From positions 1 through 42,828 of the forward strand of contig JACCSP010000195.1 in assembly GCA_013812905.1 (NCBI GenBank): a stretch of DNA of 42,828 nt, written 5' to 3'. Shown piece by piece: positions 8,159 through 17,146 of the stretch (positions within the stretch are counted from its first letter, which is position 1; every line of letters starts with the position of its first letter). This DNA is from Pyrinomonadaceae bacterium (GTDB taxonomy: Bacteria > Acidobacteriota > Blastocatellia > Pyrinomonadales > Pyrinomonadaceae). The notes beneath the pieces are model-generated. The model was not told the DNA's origin. It saw nothing but the letters and a program-made list of their open reading frames with translations, and did not search any database. The translations under genes were made by a program, and so were the position numbers.

Positions 8159-9751
8159 CTACGCTCCGACCGGCGTAAGATTGGGTGCCGGGGCTGGTGG
8201 CGCAACCTGAGAGCCCGCCCCGGATCCAGCATCGCTGGCCCTCTCAGTCCAAATGTCCTTAAAGTCTTTCAAAGCCTGTTGGAGATCTGATTTGATTTCG
8301 TCGGTCAAACTTTTCTGCTCGCGAACGCTTTGCAAGAGACCGGGGTGTGAATTCTCAACAAACTTGAGGAGTTCCGCTTCAAAGTTACGCACATCCTCAA
8401 CCGGAACGTCGTCTGTAAAGCCGTTACTCGCCGCCCAGATCGCCAGAACCTGATTCTCAATCGCCATTGGTCGGTACTGCGGCTGTTTCAGTATCTCGAC
8501 TAAGCGCTGGCCGCGGGCAAGCTGTGCTTGAGTGGCCTTATCAAGATCAGAACCAAATTGAGCAAAAGCCTGCAACTCCCTGAACTGTGCGAGATCAATG
8601 CGAAGCGTTCCGGCCACCTGTTTCATAGCCTTGATTTGGGCTGAGCCGCCTACGCGCGAAACGCTGTTGCCGACGTTGATGGCGGGGCGAATACCGCTAT
8701 TGAACAGGTCGGCCTCGAGGAAGATCTGTCCGTCAGTAATTGAGATGACGTTGGTGGGAATGTAAGCCGAAATATCTCCCGCTTGAGTCTCGATGATCGG
8801 CAGGCTCGTTAATGAACCGCCTCCCTTTGCATCGGACAACTTCGCGGCTCGCTCGAGCAGCCGCGAGTGGAGATAAAAAACATCTCCGGGATAAGCTTCG
8901 CGCCCAGGCGGGCGGCGAAGCAGTAGCGAAATCTCACGATAGGCGGCTGCCTGCTTGGAAAGATCGTCATAAATTGTTAAAGCGTGTCTGCCGTTGTCGC
9001 GGAAAAACTCGCCCATGGCCGCTCCCGAGTAGGGCGCAAGAAACTGCATCGCGGCCGGGTCTGAGGCAGTAGCTTTCACAACGATCGTGTATTCCATGGC
9101 CCCAAAGTCCTGAAGCGTTCTGACTACCTGGGCCACTGTTGAGGCTTTCTGGCCGATGGCCACATAGATGCAGATAACATCTTTGCCATTCTGATTGATG
9201 ATAGTGTCAACCGCCACCGCAGTCTTGCCGGTTTGACGGTCCCCTATGATCAGCTCGCGCTGTCCGCGACCGATAGGCACCATTGCGTCAATGGCCTTCA
9301 GCCCCGTCTGCAAGGGCTCTTTTACCGGTTGGCGATCTACGACACCTGGGGCGATACGTTCAATAGGGTTGAAAGTGTCCGTAACCAGAGGTCCACCATC
9401 GTCGATGGGAATACCAAGCGCGTCAACCACGCGACCAATCAGAGCATCGCCCACAGGAACCTGCATGATCCGTCCGGTCCGCTTCACCACGTCACCTTCT
9501 TTTATCTTCTGGAAGTCACCAAACAAAACCGCCCCTACCTTGTCCTCTTCAAGATTCAAGGCCAGGCCGCGGACATCGTGGGGAAACTCAATCAGCTCAC
9601 CAGCCATCACCTTTTCAAGCCCATGGATCTCCGCAATTCCGTCGCCGACCTTGATGACCGTGCCCACCTCCATTACGGTTACGCCGACTTCGAAATTCTC
9701 AATCTGCTTTCGAATTATTTCCTTGATTTCGTCTGCTCTAATCGGTTCCAT
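8159..9751 (-). CDS. atpA: F1Fo ATP synthase subunit alpha
   Basis: A 530-residue non-catalytic nucleotide-binding subunit of F1. The Walker A motif GDRQTGKTA is at residues 170-178, and the family signature [17 protein letters not shown] follows in the second half. The start at 9751 is supported by GAGGAAA upstream and by the conserved N-terminus ([16 protein letters not shown]). The C-terminus carries an extra alanine/proline/glycine-rich tail of about 25 residues ([19 protein letters not shown]) beyond the usual end. It lies between atpH and atpG in the operon. Confidence 0.98.
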   Translation of the reverse strand: MEPIRADEIKEIIRKQIENFEVGVTVMEVGTVIKVGDGIAEIHGLEKVMAGELIEFPHDVRGLALNLEEDKVGAVLFGDFQKIKEGDVVKRTGRIMQVPVGDALIGRVVDALGIPIDDGGPLVTDTFNPIERIAPGVVDRQPVKEPLQTGLKAIDAMVPIGRGQRELIIGDRQTGKTAVAVDTIINQNGKDVICIYVAIGQKASTVAQVVRTLQDFGAMEYTIVVKATASDPAAMQFLAPYSGAAMGEFFRDNGRHALTIYDDLSKQAAAYREISLLLRRPPGREAYPGDVFYLHSRLLERAAKLSDAKGGGSLTSLPIIETQAGDISAYIPTNVISITDGQIFLEADLFNSGIRPAINVGNSVSRVGGSAQIKAMKQVAGTLRIDLAQFRELQAFAQFGSDLDKATQAQLARGQRLVEILKQPQYRPMAIENQVLAIWAASNGFTDDVPVEDVRNFEAELLKFVENSHPGLLQSVREQKSLTDEIKSDLQQALKDFKDIWTERASDAGSGAGSQVAPPAPAPNLTPVGA

Positions 9752-9821
9752 CGTGTTTCCTCAAACTTCGTCCGTTGCTCAACGCTCGCTGTAATTGAAA
9801 GCCTCATTGGGACGCTGTTGA

Positions 9822-10364
9822 CTATTTGCCCGAAAGTTTTAGTTCCAGCTGACGCAGCTGGTTGCGAATTGAGCCGTCATACACGGTCGAGCCAACTCGC
9901 GTAACCATCCCACCAATGAGAGTTGCATCGATTGCGAAACTCAACCGCACATCTTTACCAGTTATCATCGCCAGGCGCCCGTTGAGAGATCTTTTGATCT
10001 CTTCAGATACCGGCCGCGCAGTGATCACGTGGGCAGCAACCACGCCGGATCGTTGGTCCAGTACTTGCGCCAGTCGATTATTGATCTCACCGAGTTCGGT
10101 GAGCCTCTGATTCTTAAGTAGTACTCTAAGAAAATTCGCGGTAGGCTCCCGAACCTTCGTTCGTTCGATCAACTCCTCCAGCAGTGCGCGTTTTTGATCG
10201 TAGGCAACCGTCGGAGTATGGAAAGCTTGCTGGAGCGGTTCGCTTGTCTGGATCATTGATTCCCAAGCAATCAATTCATCCTGCACCTCACGTGGTGATC
10301 CTCCCGACAGCAGTACATCCGCCAACGCAGCAGCGTAACGGCGCGCAACAGTCTGCGAACTCAA
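9822..10364 (-). CDS. atpH: F1Fo ATP synthase subunit delta
   Basis: A 180-residue OSCP/delta subunit that joins the top of F1 to the peripheral stalk. The N-terminus VARRYAAALADVLL is the family signature. The C-terminal part shows ATLIGGMVTRVGSTVYDGSIRNQLRQL, the classic GG-x-x-x-x-G-x-x-x-xDGS-x-x-x-xL pattern. Its start overlaps the stop of the upstream b subunit gene by 4 bases (ATGA type), a sign of translational coupling. Confidence 0.97.
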   Translation of the reverse strand: MSSQTVARRYAAALADVLLSGGSPREVQDELIAWESMIQTSEPLQQAFHTPTVAYDQKRALLEELIERTKVREPTANFLRVLLKNQRLTELGEINNRLAQVLDQRSGVVAAHVITARPVSEEIKRSLNGRLAMITGKDVRLSFAIDATLIGGMVTRVGSTVYDGSIRNQLRQLELKLSGK

Positions 10365-10906
10365 CGGGCGCTCCTCCCCAGTTGCTCTACGTTCAGCCCA
10401 ATAATTCGCTCATCGTCATCGTTGCGAAGCCCCCGCCTAATCGACTCCTCAGCCAAACTTACGCTCTGATGGGCAGCGAATTCGCGTAGGATCTGAACTG
10501 CCGCTTTAGCAGCACTCTCAATCTCTCTTCGAGCTTCTTCTTTCAGTTTGGTCATTTCCAACTCAGTACTAACCTTCATGCGTTCGCGCTCCGCTTCTGC
10601 TTCCAACTTCGCTTGTTCGCGGATCGACAGGACCTCACTATCCATTCGCTGAATCTTTGTCTCTACCTCAGCGAGCTTCGCCAGCGCCTGCTCCTTTTCC
10701 TCGCGAGCTCTCTGAAGTTCGCGCTTAATTCCTTCGCCTCGTGCTCTCAACGCCTCGCTAACGGGCCGTCCAAATCGCCGGTGCAGATATATGGCGCCAG
10801 CAATGAATAGAGCCAAATTGACGAATTTCCAAAGCTCCAGGCCGGGGTAGTTCCACCAGACGCTGTTGGCTTCCGAACCTAAAGTGGCAAACGCAATGGG
10901 GTACAT
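10361..10906 (-). CDS. atpF: F1Fo ATP synthase subunit b
   Basis: A 181-residue peripheral-stalk subunit. Residues about 20-45 form the single membrane helix (LELWKFVNLALFIAGAIYLH), followed by a long charged helical region (REEKEQALAKLAEVETKIQR) that forms the dimeric coiled coil. It is the second of two b-type genes in the operon, lying 31 bases after the first and overlapping atpH by 4 bases. Having two different b subunits points to a b/b' heterodimer. Confidence 0.93.
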   Translation of the reverse strand: MYPIAFATLGSEANSVWWNYPGLELWKFVNLALFIAGAIYLHRRFGRPVSEALRARGEGIKRELQRAREEKEQALAKLAEVETKIQRMDSEVLSIREQAKLEAEAERERMKVSTELEMTKLKEEARREIESAAKAAVQILREFAAHQSVSLAEESIRRGLRNDDDERIIGLNVEQLGRSAR

Positions 10907-10937
10907 AACAGGAGCTCAGTGTCTCAGACTAGCAACC

Positions 10938-11417
10938 TTACTCTCCTTCGCTGGCAACTGGTCGTCCCAGAATCTGAGAGCTAATTCTCAACGCGGTGCT
11001 GGTCGCTTCTTTCGAGAGTAACGTACGAGCGGCCTCCGCCTGAGACCGTATCTCCTGCTTCTCAGCCGATGTTTGCTTGCTCAGCAACTCCCTGGCAGAA
11101 GCAATCTGCTGCTCCCGTTCAAGAATTGCATCGGAGCGTTGCCGCTCAAGGAGTTGATATCCCTCAGCCTTAGTCCGTCGCAGTGTCTGTTCGTATTGCC
11201 GGAGGCTTTTATCAATGCTTACCAGCGTTTGTTCAGCCTCGGTTAAAAGTCCTCTGGTGCGTCGATCACGCTCCTGCAGGATCTTGTTAATAGGTTTAAA
11301 AAGAGTCCTATTCAGAACCACCACCATGAGGATGATGAGCGCCCCATGCAAAAGGAGTGTGCCGTCCGGCACTAACTGGATGGATTCACCGGCTAATCCT
11401 AGTAAAATGAAGCCCAT
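10938..11417 (-). CDS. atpF': F1Fo ATP synthase subunit b' (second b-type subunit)
   Basis: A 159-residue b-type subunit. One membrane helix (TLLLHGALIILMVVVLNRTLF, about residues 20-40) is followed by FKPINKILQERDRRT, the conserved b' junction, and then a long helix (EREQQIASARELLSKQTSAEK). It is the first gene of the operon. The start codon has only a weak ribosome-binding site. It is distinct in sequence from the neighbouring b subunit, so this is an old duplication rather than a recent copy. Confidence 0.9.
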   Translation of the reverse strand: MGFILLGLAGESIQLVPDGTLLLHGALIILMVVVLNRTLFKPINKILQERDRRTRGLLTEAEQTLVSIDKSLRQYEQTLRRTKAEGYQLLERQRSDAILEREQQIASARELLSKQTSAEKQEIRSQAEAARTLLSKEATSTALRISSQILGRPVASEGE

Positions 11418-11474
11418 AAATTGTCCAGCGTCCCGGCTTCCCGGAGAAAAATAGTAGAATCACAAAAGTTCGCG

Positions 11475-11503
11475 AGTCTAGCATTCAGCCAAAATGGGGT
11501 CAA
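11475..11503 (-). promoter_or_regulatory. Probable promoter of the ATP synthase operon
   Basis: On the minus strand TTGACC (11498-11503) and TAGACT (11475-11480) are separated by exactly 17 bases and lie about 60 bases upstream of atpF'. The match to sigma-70 boxes is good at -35 (5 of 6) and moderate at -10 (4 of 6). Confidence 0.5.
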
Positions 11504-11585
11504 GTTCGCAACGCGTGTACCGTAATGGCCGAAGCGCGCCTTTATACTATACAACAGGGGCGAGCTCCGGCAAAGAGCACGACTA

Positions 11586-11597
11586 CATTGTACAATG
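11586..11597. promoter_or_regulatory. 12-base perfect palindrome CATTGTACAATG
   Basis: A perfect 12-base palindrome 4 bases past the parB stop and about 85 bases upstream of the probable atp promoter. It has the size of a dimeric regulator operator, but no regulator is identified and it could be chance. Confidence 0.35.
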
Positions 11598-11600
11598 GCA

Positions 11601-12473
11601 CTAACGGGGCAGCGGATTTGGAAGCGCCAGGAGTAATCCGAAGAGGCGTTGGAGGTCCCCAGGGTTGTAGAATTCGATTTCTATTCGTCCACCCTCTGCA
11701 TTAGGATTCTGAATGATTCGCACCTGCGTCCCTAGATGGCGACGCAGTTTGGTCTCAGCCGCTCGTACATTGGGGTCATTATCTTTAGCCTTAGCGGCCC
11801 GCGGCTTTGTTCCTCTCTCATCTAATTCTCGCACCAGCCGTTCTGTTTCCCTGACAGACAAGCCTCTTTCCATAATTCTTCGCGCAATGCGGCGCTGCGT
11901 ATCGCTATCAGTGGCCCCTAGAAGTGTCCGCGCATGACCTGTCGACAGCTTGCCGTCTTCGATTAGGCGCTGAATGTCTTGGGGCAAACGTAGGAGACGA
12001 AGGTAGTTGGTTATGTATGTTCGATCCCGGCCCACGCGTTCCCCCAAAGTCTCTTGTGTTAGGCCAATAGAATCAATGAGTTTCCTATAGGCTTGCGCTT
12101 CTTCGATTGGGTTCAGATCCTCGCGTTGGATATTCTCAATCAAAGCGAGTTCCAAGATCTTTTCGTCAGGCACGCTTCGTACGACCACCGGCACGTGGCT
12201 CAACCCGGCCAGCTGCGCAGCGCGCCAACGTCGTTCCCCGGCAATCAATTCATAGTTGCTACCTTTCCGTCTCACCAGAAGGGGCTGAACCACGCCATTC
12301 GATCTGATCGATTTCGCGAGCTCCTCCAATCGAGCCTGGTCGAAGCGAGTTCGGGGTTGCATACTGCCAGGCTCAATCGAGTCGATCGCAATCTCATTCG
12401 GCTGTTCGGCCGATCCGGTTTCTTCAGCCGACAGCAGTGCGCCCAACCCCCGGCCCAGCGGCTTTCTCGTCAT
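11601..12473 (-). CDS. parB: Chromosome partition protein ParB
   Basis: A 290-residue CTP-dependent DNA clamp that loads at parS and helps segregate origins. The N-terminal domain shows the CTP-binding motifs GERRWRAAQLAG and ENIQREDLNPIEEA. The helix-turn-helix domain follows (ERVGRDRTYITNYLRLLRLP, then KLSTGHARTLL), and a short dimerisation domain ends the protein. I chose the ATG at 12473, which has AGGGAGA upstream; a TTG two codons earlier (12479) is the alternative. It overlaps the parA 3' end by about 50 bases, so the two are a coupled operon, and a parS site is at 13327. Confidence 0.97.
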   Translation of the reverse strand: MTRKPLGRGLGALLSAEETGSAEQPNEIAIDSIEPGSMQPRTRFDQARLEELAKSIRSNGVVQPLLVRRKGSNYELIAGERRWRAAQLAGLSHVPVVVRSVPDEKILELALIENIQREDLNPIEEAQAYRKLIDSIGLTQETLGERVGRDRTYITNYLRLLRLPQDIQRLIEDGKLSTGHARTLLGATDSDTQRRIARRIMERGLSVRETERLVRELDERGTKPRAAKAKDNDPNVRAAETKLRRHLGTQVRIIQNPNAEGGRIEIEFYNPGDLQRLFGLLLALPNPLPR

Positions 12474-13227
12474 GAGCAAGTATCTCCCTGGCTAACTCGA
12501 TGTAGGCCTCCGAGCCTTTCGATTGCTTGTCATACAAAATTATAGGTTTTCCGTAACTTGGAGCTTCAGCGAGTCGAACATTCCGGGGGATGACGGTCTG
12601 AAAGACTTGTTGACCATAGAAGTCTCTCAAATCCGAGGATACCGCGGCAGATAGATTTGTTCTCTCGTCATACATGGTGAGCAGTAGACCTTCGATTGTG
12701 AGGGTGGGATTATGTAACCGCCGAATTCGGGCGAGGGTGTCGAAGAGTTCAGTCACCCCCTCGAGAGCGTAATACTCAGCCTGAATGGGCACCAACAGAG
12801 ATTTCGCTGCAGTAAGTGCATTGAGCGTAAGTAGGCCGAGGGATGGAGGGCAATCGATTATAATGAATTCATAGTCGTTATCCACCGATTCCAGTGCTTC
12901 TCGAAGCCTAGACTCCCGCTTGTCCATATCGACCAACTCCACCTCAGCTCCCGTTAAGTCCTTGTTGGCCGGGGCGATATGGAGGTCGCTAAGTTCGGTA
13001 GTAAGGATTACACCCTTCAAAGGCTCAGCCAGCACAATGCTGTGATAGACACTCTTTCGGAAACTCCCACGAGGTACACCAACTCCCGAGGTCGCATTTC
13101 CTTGGGGATCGGCGTCCACGAGTAATACCCGAATGCCTTGACTGGCCATGACTGACGCCAAATTGACCGCGGTTGTAGTTTTTCCCACACCACCTTTCTG
13201 GTTAGCAACTGCGATTCTCCTGGCCAT
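12424..13227 (-). CDS. parA: Chromosome partition ATPase ParA (Soj)
   Basis: A 267-residue ATPase that binds DNA non-specifically as an ATP dimer and is released by ParB, moving origins apart. The deviant Walker A motif KGGVGKTTT is at residues about 10-18 with the signature lysine. Walker A' (LLVDADPQGN) and Walker B (FIIIDCPPSLGLLTLNAL) follow. It has no N-terminal DNA-binding extension, as expected for a chromosomal ParA. The ATG at 13227 has GAGGGAG upstream. The parS site is about 100 bases upstream of its start. Confidence 0.97.
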   Translation of the reverse strand: MARRIAVANQKGGVGKTTTAVNLASVMASQGIRVLLVDADPQGNATSGVGVPRGSFRKSVYHSIVLAEPLKGVILTTELSDLHIAPANKDLTGAEVELVDMDKRESRLREALESVDNDYEFIIIDCPPSLGLLTLNALTAAKSLLVPIQAEYYALEGVTELFDTLARIRRLHNPTLTIEGLLLTMYDERTNLSAAVSSDLRDFYGQQVFQTVIPRNVRLAEAPSYGKPIILYDKQSKGSEAYIELAREILAHDEKAAGPGVGRTAVG

Positions 13228-13326
13228 TAGAACTGCTCCCTCTAGCCCTTTTGTTGCGGTGCCAAGCTACCATAAAATGCCGCTGGGGCGCCATAAGACA
13301 ATCCGTGGCTTAGACATTTGATATGA

Positions 13327-13342
13327 TGTTTCACGTGGAACA
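13327..13342. promoter_or_regulatory. parS centromere site
   Basis: TGTTTCACGTGGAACA matches the near-universal ParB target (TGTTTCACGTGAAACA) at 15 of 16 positions. Even the differing position belongs to variants seen in other bacteria. It lies between mnmG and parA, about 7 kb from the origin. I found no second good copy in the window. Confidence 0.92.
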
Positions 13343-13366
13343 GTTCGGCGTGAGAAATCCAAGCGA

Positions 13367-15247
13367 TTAAGCCGGGTGGTCGCAAACCGACAAGTGTATA
13401 AGCAGCGTTGATAGCGCAGCGGGTGTGAGACCTGGTATCCGGCGAGCCTGGCCAAAGGTCAGGGGCCGAGCCCGCTCAAACCGCTCAACCATTTCATGTG
13501 AAAGTCCACTCAACCCGCGGAAGATGAAGTCAGGTCGAATCTGGAGACTGTCATGCTGGTGAACGCGCTGCACGTTGAGTCGCTGCGCCTCAATATATCC
13601 CGCATAAAGCGAGTCTGCTAACCCCGACTCAATCTCAGAATCGGTGATGCCGGGCAACTTCTCCGCAGGTAAAATCGACCGGATGATATCTACGCCCACG
13701 CCGGAACGCTTTCCAAGTTGCGCCAACGTTACCGAATCTCCCAGATCCACTCCGAGCTTGGCACTAATGGCCGCGTATGCGGCATCAGACCGTTTGAGCC
13801 GAGTGCCCTCCAATATTTTGCCTAGTCGAGCCAGCCTATCTCTTCGCTGAGTGAATCGTTCCCAGTCGAAGTCACCCACCAATCCAAGGTTTCGGCCGTA
13901 TGACTCAAGCCGCTCATCTGCGTTGTCGTAACGGAGAGAAAGGCGATTCTCGGCCCGGGAGGTGAACACTCGATAAGGCTCATCCACACCTTGATTTATA
14001 AGGTCGTCAATTAGAACGCCGATGTACGATTCCTCGCGCCGTACCCGAAATCTGGGCCGACCCTGAACAGCTAACGCTGCATTAATACCGGCAATCAGCC
14101 CCTGACAAGCCGCCTCCTCGTAGCCTGTCGTTCCGTTGATTTGACCAGCGTGGAACAGGCCTACGACCCGATTTGTTTGCAAATCGGGACCCAGTTCTCG
14201 AGGATCGACAAAATCGTACTCGATCGCATAACCGGGCCGGATGATTCGCGCCACCTCCAGCCCCGGAATTAGTCTAATTAACTCTTGCTGAAGTTCAGCC
14301 GGCAATGACGTTGAAAATCCGTTCAAATACACCTCATTGGTATCGTGACCCTCGGGTTCCAGAAACAGCTGGTGCCGATCCTTATCCGCGAACTTAACTA
14401 CCTTATCCTCAATCGAAGGACAGTATCTGGGGCCGATGCCTCGGATTTGCCCGGAGTACAAGGGAGACAAATGGAGGTTTTGTCTGATTGCCGCGTGAAC
14501 GCCTGGGGACGTGTAACCTACATAGCAATTGAGTTGTGCCTGTGCAATCTCATCGGTAGCGAACGAGAAGGGAACTGGCACCTCGTCCGGGGGTTGAGGT
14601 TCGAAGGCGGACCACTCGATAGTCCGACCGTCGAGTCGTGGGGGAGTACCCGTTTTTAGCCTGCCCACTGGGAAACCCAAGCGCTTCAAAGCCTCTGCAA
14701 GTTCAATGGATGACGGTTCCCCAGCCCTTCCGGCTTTGTATGTCTGACGACCGGTATGTACCACACCATTCAGAAATGTTCCGGTTGATATCACCACTGC
14801 GGGGGCGCCAAATTTGCGGCCATCCTGCAATCTAATCCCAGCCATTCTGCCCTGCCGAAGTACGAGTTCCATCACCATTCCCTGCCGCAGATGTAAATTC
14901 GGTGTCCCCTCAAGAGTCTTCCTCATCTCCTTGCGATACATTGAACGGTCGGCTTGGGCGCGCGGAGACTGAACGGCTCGCCCCCTCGAACGGTTCAACA
15001 GTCTAAACTGAATACCGGCCCGGTCCGCGACTCGTCCCATAACTCCGCCAAGCGCGTCTATCTCCCGAACTAGATGTCCCTTGGCGATCCCACCAATGGC
15101 TGGATTGCACGACATCTGTCCAATGAGGTCGAGGTTCATCGTCACAAGTGCCGTCTGCGAACCTAGTCTTGAAGCGGCGGACGCAGCCTCGCAGCCGGCG
15201 TGCCCGCCACCGATAACAATCACATCAAAGACTTCGTCAAAACTCAT
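13367..15247 (-). CDS. mnmG: tRNA uridine-34 5-carboxymethylaminomethyl modification enzyme MnmG (GidA)
   Basis: A 626-residue FAD enzyme that, with MnmE, adds the carboxymethylaminomethyl group to the wobble uridine of certain tRNAs. The FAD Rossmann motif GGGHAGCEAA is at residues about 12-21. The GidA signatures QMSCNPAIGGIAKGHL and GTTGYEEAACQGLIAGINA are present. The C-terminal helical domain that binds MnmE and tRNA is complete (SYIGVLIDDLINQGVDEPYR precedes it). Its start is 2 bases after the mnmE stop, so the two partners are translated together. The length is normal for the family. Confidence 0.98.
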   Translation of the reverse strand: MSFDEVFDVIVIGGGHAGCEAASAASRLGSQTALVTMNLDLIGQMSCNPAIGGIAKGHLVREIDALGGVMGRVADRAGIQFRLLNRSRGRAVQSPRAQADRSMYRKEMRKTLEGTPNLHLRQGMVMELVLRQGRMAGIRLQDGRKFGAPAVVISTGTFLNGVVHTGRQTYKAGRAGEPSSIELAEALKRLGFPVGRLKTGTPPRLDGRTIEWSAFEPQPPDEVPVPFSFATDEIAQAQLNCYVGYTSPGVHAAIRQNLHLSPLYSGQIRGIGPRYCPSIEDKVVKFADKDRHQLFLEPEGHDTNEVYLNGFSTSLPAELQQELIRLIPGLEVARIIRPGYAIEYDFVDPRELGPDLQTNRVVGLFHAGQINGTTGYEEAACQGLIAGINAALAVQGRPRFRVRREESYIGVLIDDLINQGVDEPYRVFTSRAENRLSLRYDNADERLESYGRNLGLVGDFDWERFTQRRDRLARLGKILEGTRLKRSDAAYAAISAKLGVDLGDSVTLAQLGKRSGVGVDIIRSILPAEKLPGITDSEIESGLADSLYAGYIEAQRLNVQRVHQHDSLQIRPDFIFRGLSGLSHEMVERFERARPLTFGQARRIPGLTPAALSTLLIHLSVCDHPA

Positions 15248-15249
15248 CG

Positions 15250-16608
15250 CTATTTCCCTATGCAGAACGTTGCAAAGATCTCCGATAGGATCTCATCGGT
15301 CGAAGTCTCGCCTGTTATCTGTCCCAGAAATCTTAAACCATTATGAAGTCCAATTAGCACCAGTTCCTCGCTGGCCCCCCTTTGCAACAACTCCCACGAC
15401 GATTGGACCTCATTCCGCGCGCGAAGCAACAGATCATAGTGCCGCGCATCTGTGATTAAGAATCCTGCGTTTGGCGAGTCACCGGCTACGAAGGGCTCCA
15501 GTATAGCAGCACGTAAGGTTTCTAAGCCGAACCCCGTGACCGCAGATACATTGACGCTCCCTGCCTCATAGCTGGGTCGAGACTTCTCGAGGGTATCGAA
15601 AGACGCTACATCGCTCTTATTAATGGCAACGATATGCCGTGCACTCTTTGCTTGCGAGAGCGCGCTTAAATCCTCTGCGCGGAGATCCTCTGACCCGTCG
15701 AGGACGACCACCAGCAAATCTGCCTCCGCCATCGCTTGACGCGTTCGCTCCACTCCTATGCTCTCGATTCTATCCGACGACTCACGCAGACCAGCAGTGT
15801 CCGTCAACAGAATAGGAATGCCATCAAGACCAAGACGCTCAGTTAGAGTGTCGCGTGTAGTGCCCGGGACCTCTGTCACAATCGCCCGTTCGAAAGCCAG
15901 TAACTTGTTGAATAAACTGGACTTACCAACATTCGGCCGTCCGACGATAGTTACTCTGACCCCGTCGCGCAGCAAATGGCCCACTTCGAACGTGGAAGCC
16001 AGGTTATGAAGGTCCGACGCAACCTCAGTTAACTCTCCAACGATGTCCTGCCTCTTAAGCTCCGGCAGGTCGTCTTCGACAAACTCCAGGGCTGACTCCA
16101 GTTGCACTATTGTATGAATTAATGCTTGCTGGGGTCTCCGAAGCCGCGACGACAGTTCTCCCATCATCTGACGAAGCGCCTGTTGCGCCGCTGCCTCAGT
16201 CTGCGCGTTGATCAGGTCGCGAATAGCTTCAGCCTGGGTCAGGTTCATTTTTCCATTACTGAGTGCACGCAAGGTGAACTCACCTGGACCAGCTGGCCGA
16301 GCGCCTAACCCTAGCGTTAGATCAATTACCTGCCGCAGAACGATTGGCGACCCGTGGCAACTGATCTCAACCAGGTCTTCGCCTGTGTAGGAGTTGGGGC
16401 CGGGGAAGAAGGTTAAGAGTGCTCTATCGAGGATCGAATTAGAAGCGGTGCCCTTGATACTTCTTAGAACAGGTTGTGAGGGTTCTGGTTTAAAGTAATT
16501 TTCACCAACGATGGACCTAGCAATCGAGAGGGAGTCAGGTCCACTTAGTCGGATGACTCCGATGGCGCTGCGACCTGCGGGGGTCCCTAATGCGACTATC
16601 GTGTCCAT
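15250..16608 (-). CDS. mnmE: tRNA modification GTPase MnmE (TrmE)
   Basis: A 452-residue GTPase partner of MnmG. The N-terminal tetrahydrofolate-binding domain (IVALGTPAGRSAIGVIRLSG) and helical domain flank an inserted G domain. G1 is GRPNVGKSS (223-231), the G3 region is DTAGLR and G4 is NKSD. The C-terminal CIGK contains the catalytic cysteine of the family. It is immediately followed by mnmG. Start context and length are typical. Confidence 0.98.
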   Translation of the reverse strand: MDTIVALGTPAGRSAIGVIRLSGPDSLSIARSIVGENYFKPEPSQPVLRSIKGTASNSILDRALLTFFPGPNSYTGEDLVEISCHGSPIVLRQVIDLTLGLGARPAGPGEFTLRALSNGKMNLTQAEAIRDLINAQTEAAAQQALRQMMGELSSRLRRPQQALIHTIVQLESALEFVEDDLPELKRQDIVGELTEVASDLHNLASTFEVGHLLRDGVRVTIVGRPNVGKSSLFNKLLAFERAIVTEVPGTTRDTLTERLGLDGIPILLTDTAGLRESSDRIESIGVERTRQAMAEADLLVVVLDGSEDLRAEDLSALSQAKSARHIVAINKSDVASFDTLEKSRPSYEAGSVNVSAVTGFGLETLRAAILEPFVAGDSPNAGFLITDARHYDLLLRARNEVQSSWELLQRGASEELVLIGLHNGLRFLGQITGETSTDEILSEIFATFCIGK

Positions 16609-16654
16609 TACTGCTCATCCGGTGTCTTCACGAGCAATGTTGAGCAGGCGCAAA

Positions 16655-17122
16655 CTACGCCTTGCTTTTCTTAAAAGCAACCCGGAGCTTGCGCTCTGGG
16701 CCTTCCCCGATGGATTCCGTCTGCAAGTCTTCGCTTTCGGCCAAGGTAACGTGAATTACTCTCCGTTCCTGCGCATTCATCGATCCAAAAGTAAAAACGG
16801 CTCCGGTTGCTCGGACCTGGGCCGCGGCATGCAACGCCATTGCGCGCAGTTCAGTTTCCCTGGTGGCGCGGAAACCGTGAACATCGCAGACGATCCGTTG
16901 CCCTTCGGGCAGATTTCGCCCAAAGGCCTGGATGACGAGATGTTGCAGCGATTCGAGCAGTTCACCGCCTTCCGCTTGGAGCAATTCTGCATCCCTCCCA
17001 TCCAAGTTCAGCAAGCACCGATCCGCCGCCTGCTCAGTCGCGACCTCCAGCTCAAAACCGGCTTTCTCTAGAACCGATTGAAGGAAACTCCCGGCCTGTT
17101 CGCAAGTCTCTTGCATAATCAA
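16655..17122 (-). CDS. khpB: RNA-binding protein KhpB/Jag (KH-R3H), short form
   Basis: A 155-residue RNA-binding protein that in other bacteria works with KhpA in cell elongation. A KH-like domain occupies about residues 1-85 (LLNLDGRDAELLQAEGGELLESLQHLV) and an R3H domain follows (RATRETELRAMALHAAAQVRATG, then MNAQERRVIHVTLAES). The Jag-N domain found in Firmicute forms is absent, so it is shorter than the classic Jag. The longest frame starts at a TTG (17122) with GGAG 5 bases upstream; the ATG at 17116 is the alternative. The position next to yidC is conserved in many phyla. Confidence 0.93.
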   Translation of the reverse strand: MIMQETCEQAGSFLQSVLEKAGFELEVATEQAADRCLLNLDGRDAELLQAEGGELLESLQHLVIQAFGRNLPEGQRIVCDVHGFRATRETELRAMALHAAAQVRATGAVFTFGSMNAQERRVIHVTLAESEDLQTESIGEGPERKLRVAFKKSKA

Positions 17123-17146
17123 ATGAACTCCACAAATTCCGAACTG

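Noticed and set aside
9233-9904. Long plus-strand frame of 223 codons opposite atpA
   Set aside because: It mirrors the coding constraint of atpA on the other strand, has no protein-like motifs and no ribosome-binding site.
12876-12884. TTATCCACC resembling a DnaA box
   Set aside because: It lies inside parA coding sequence, has one mismatch and is isolated from the origin.
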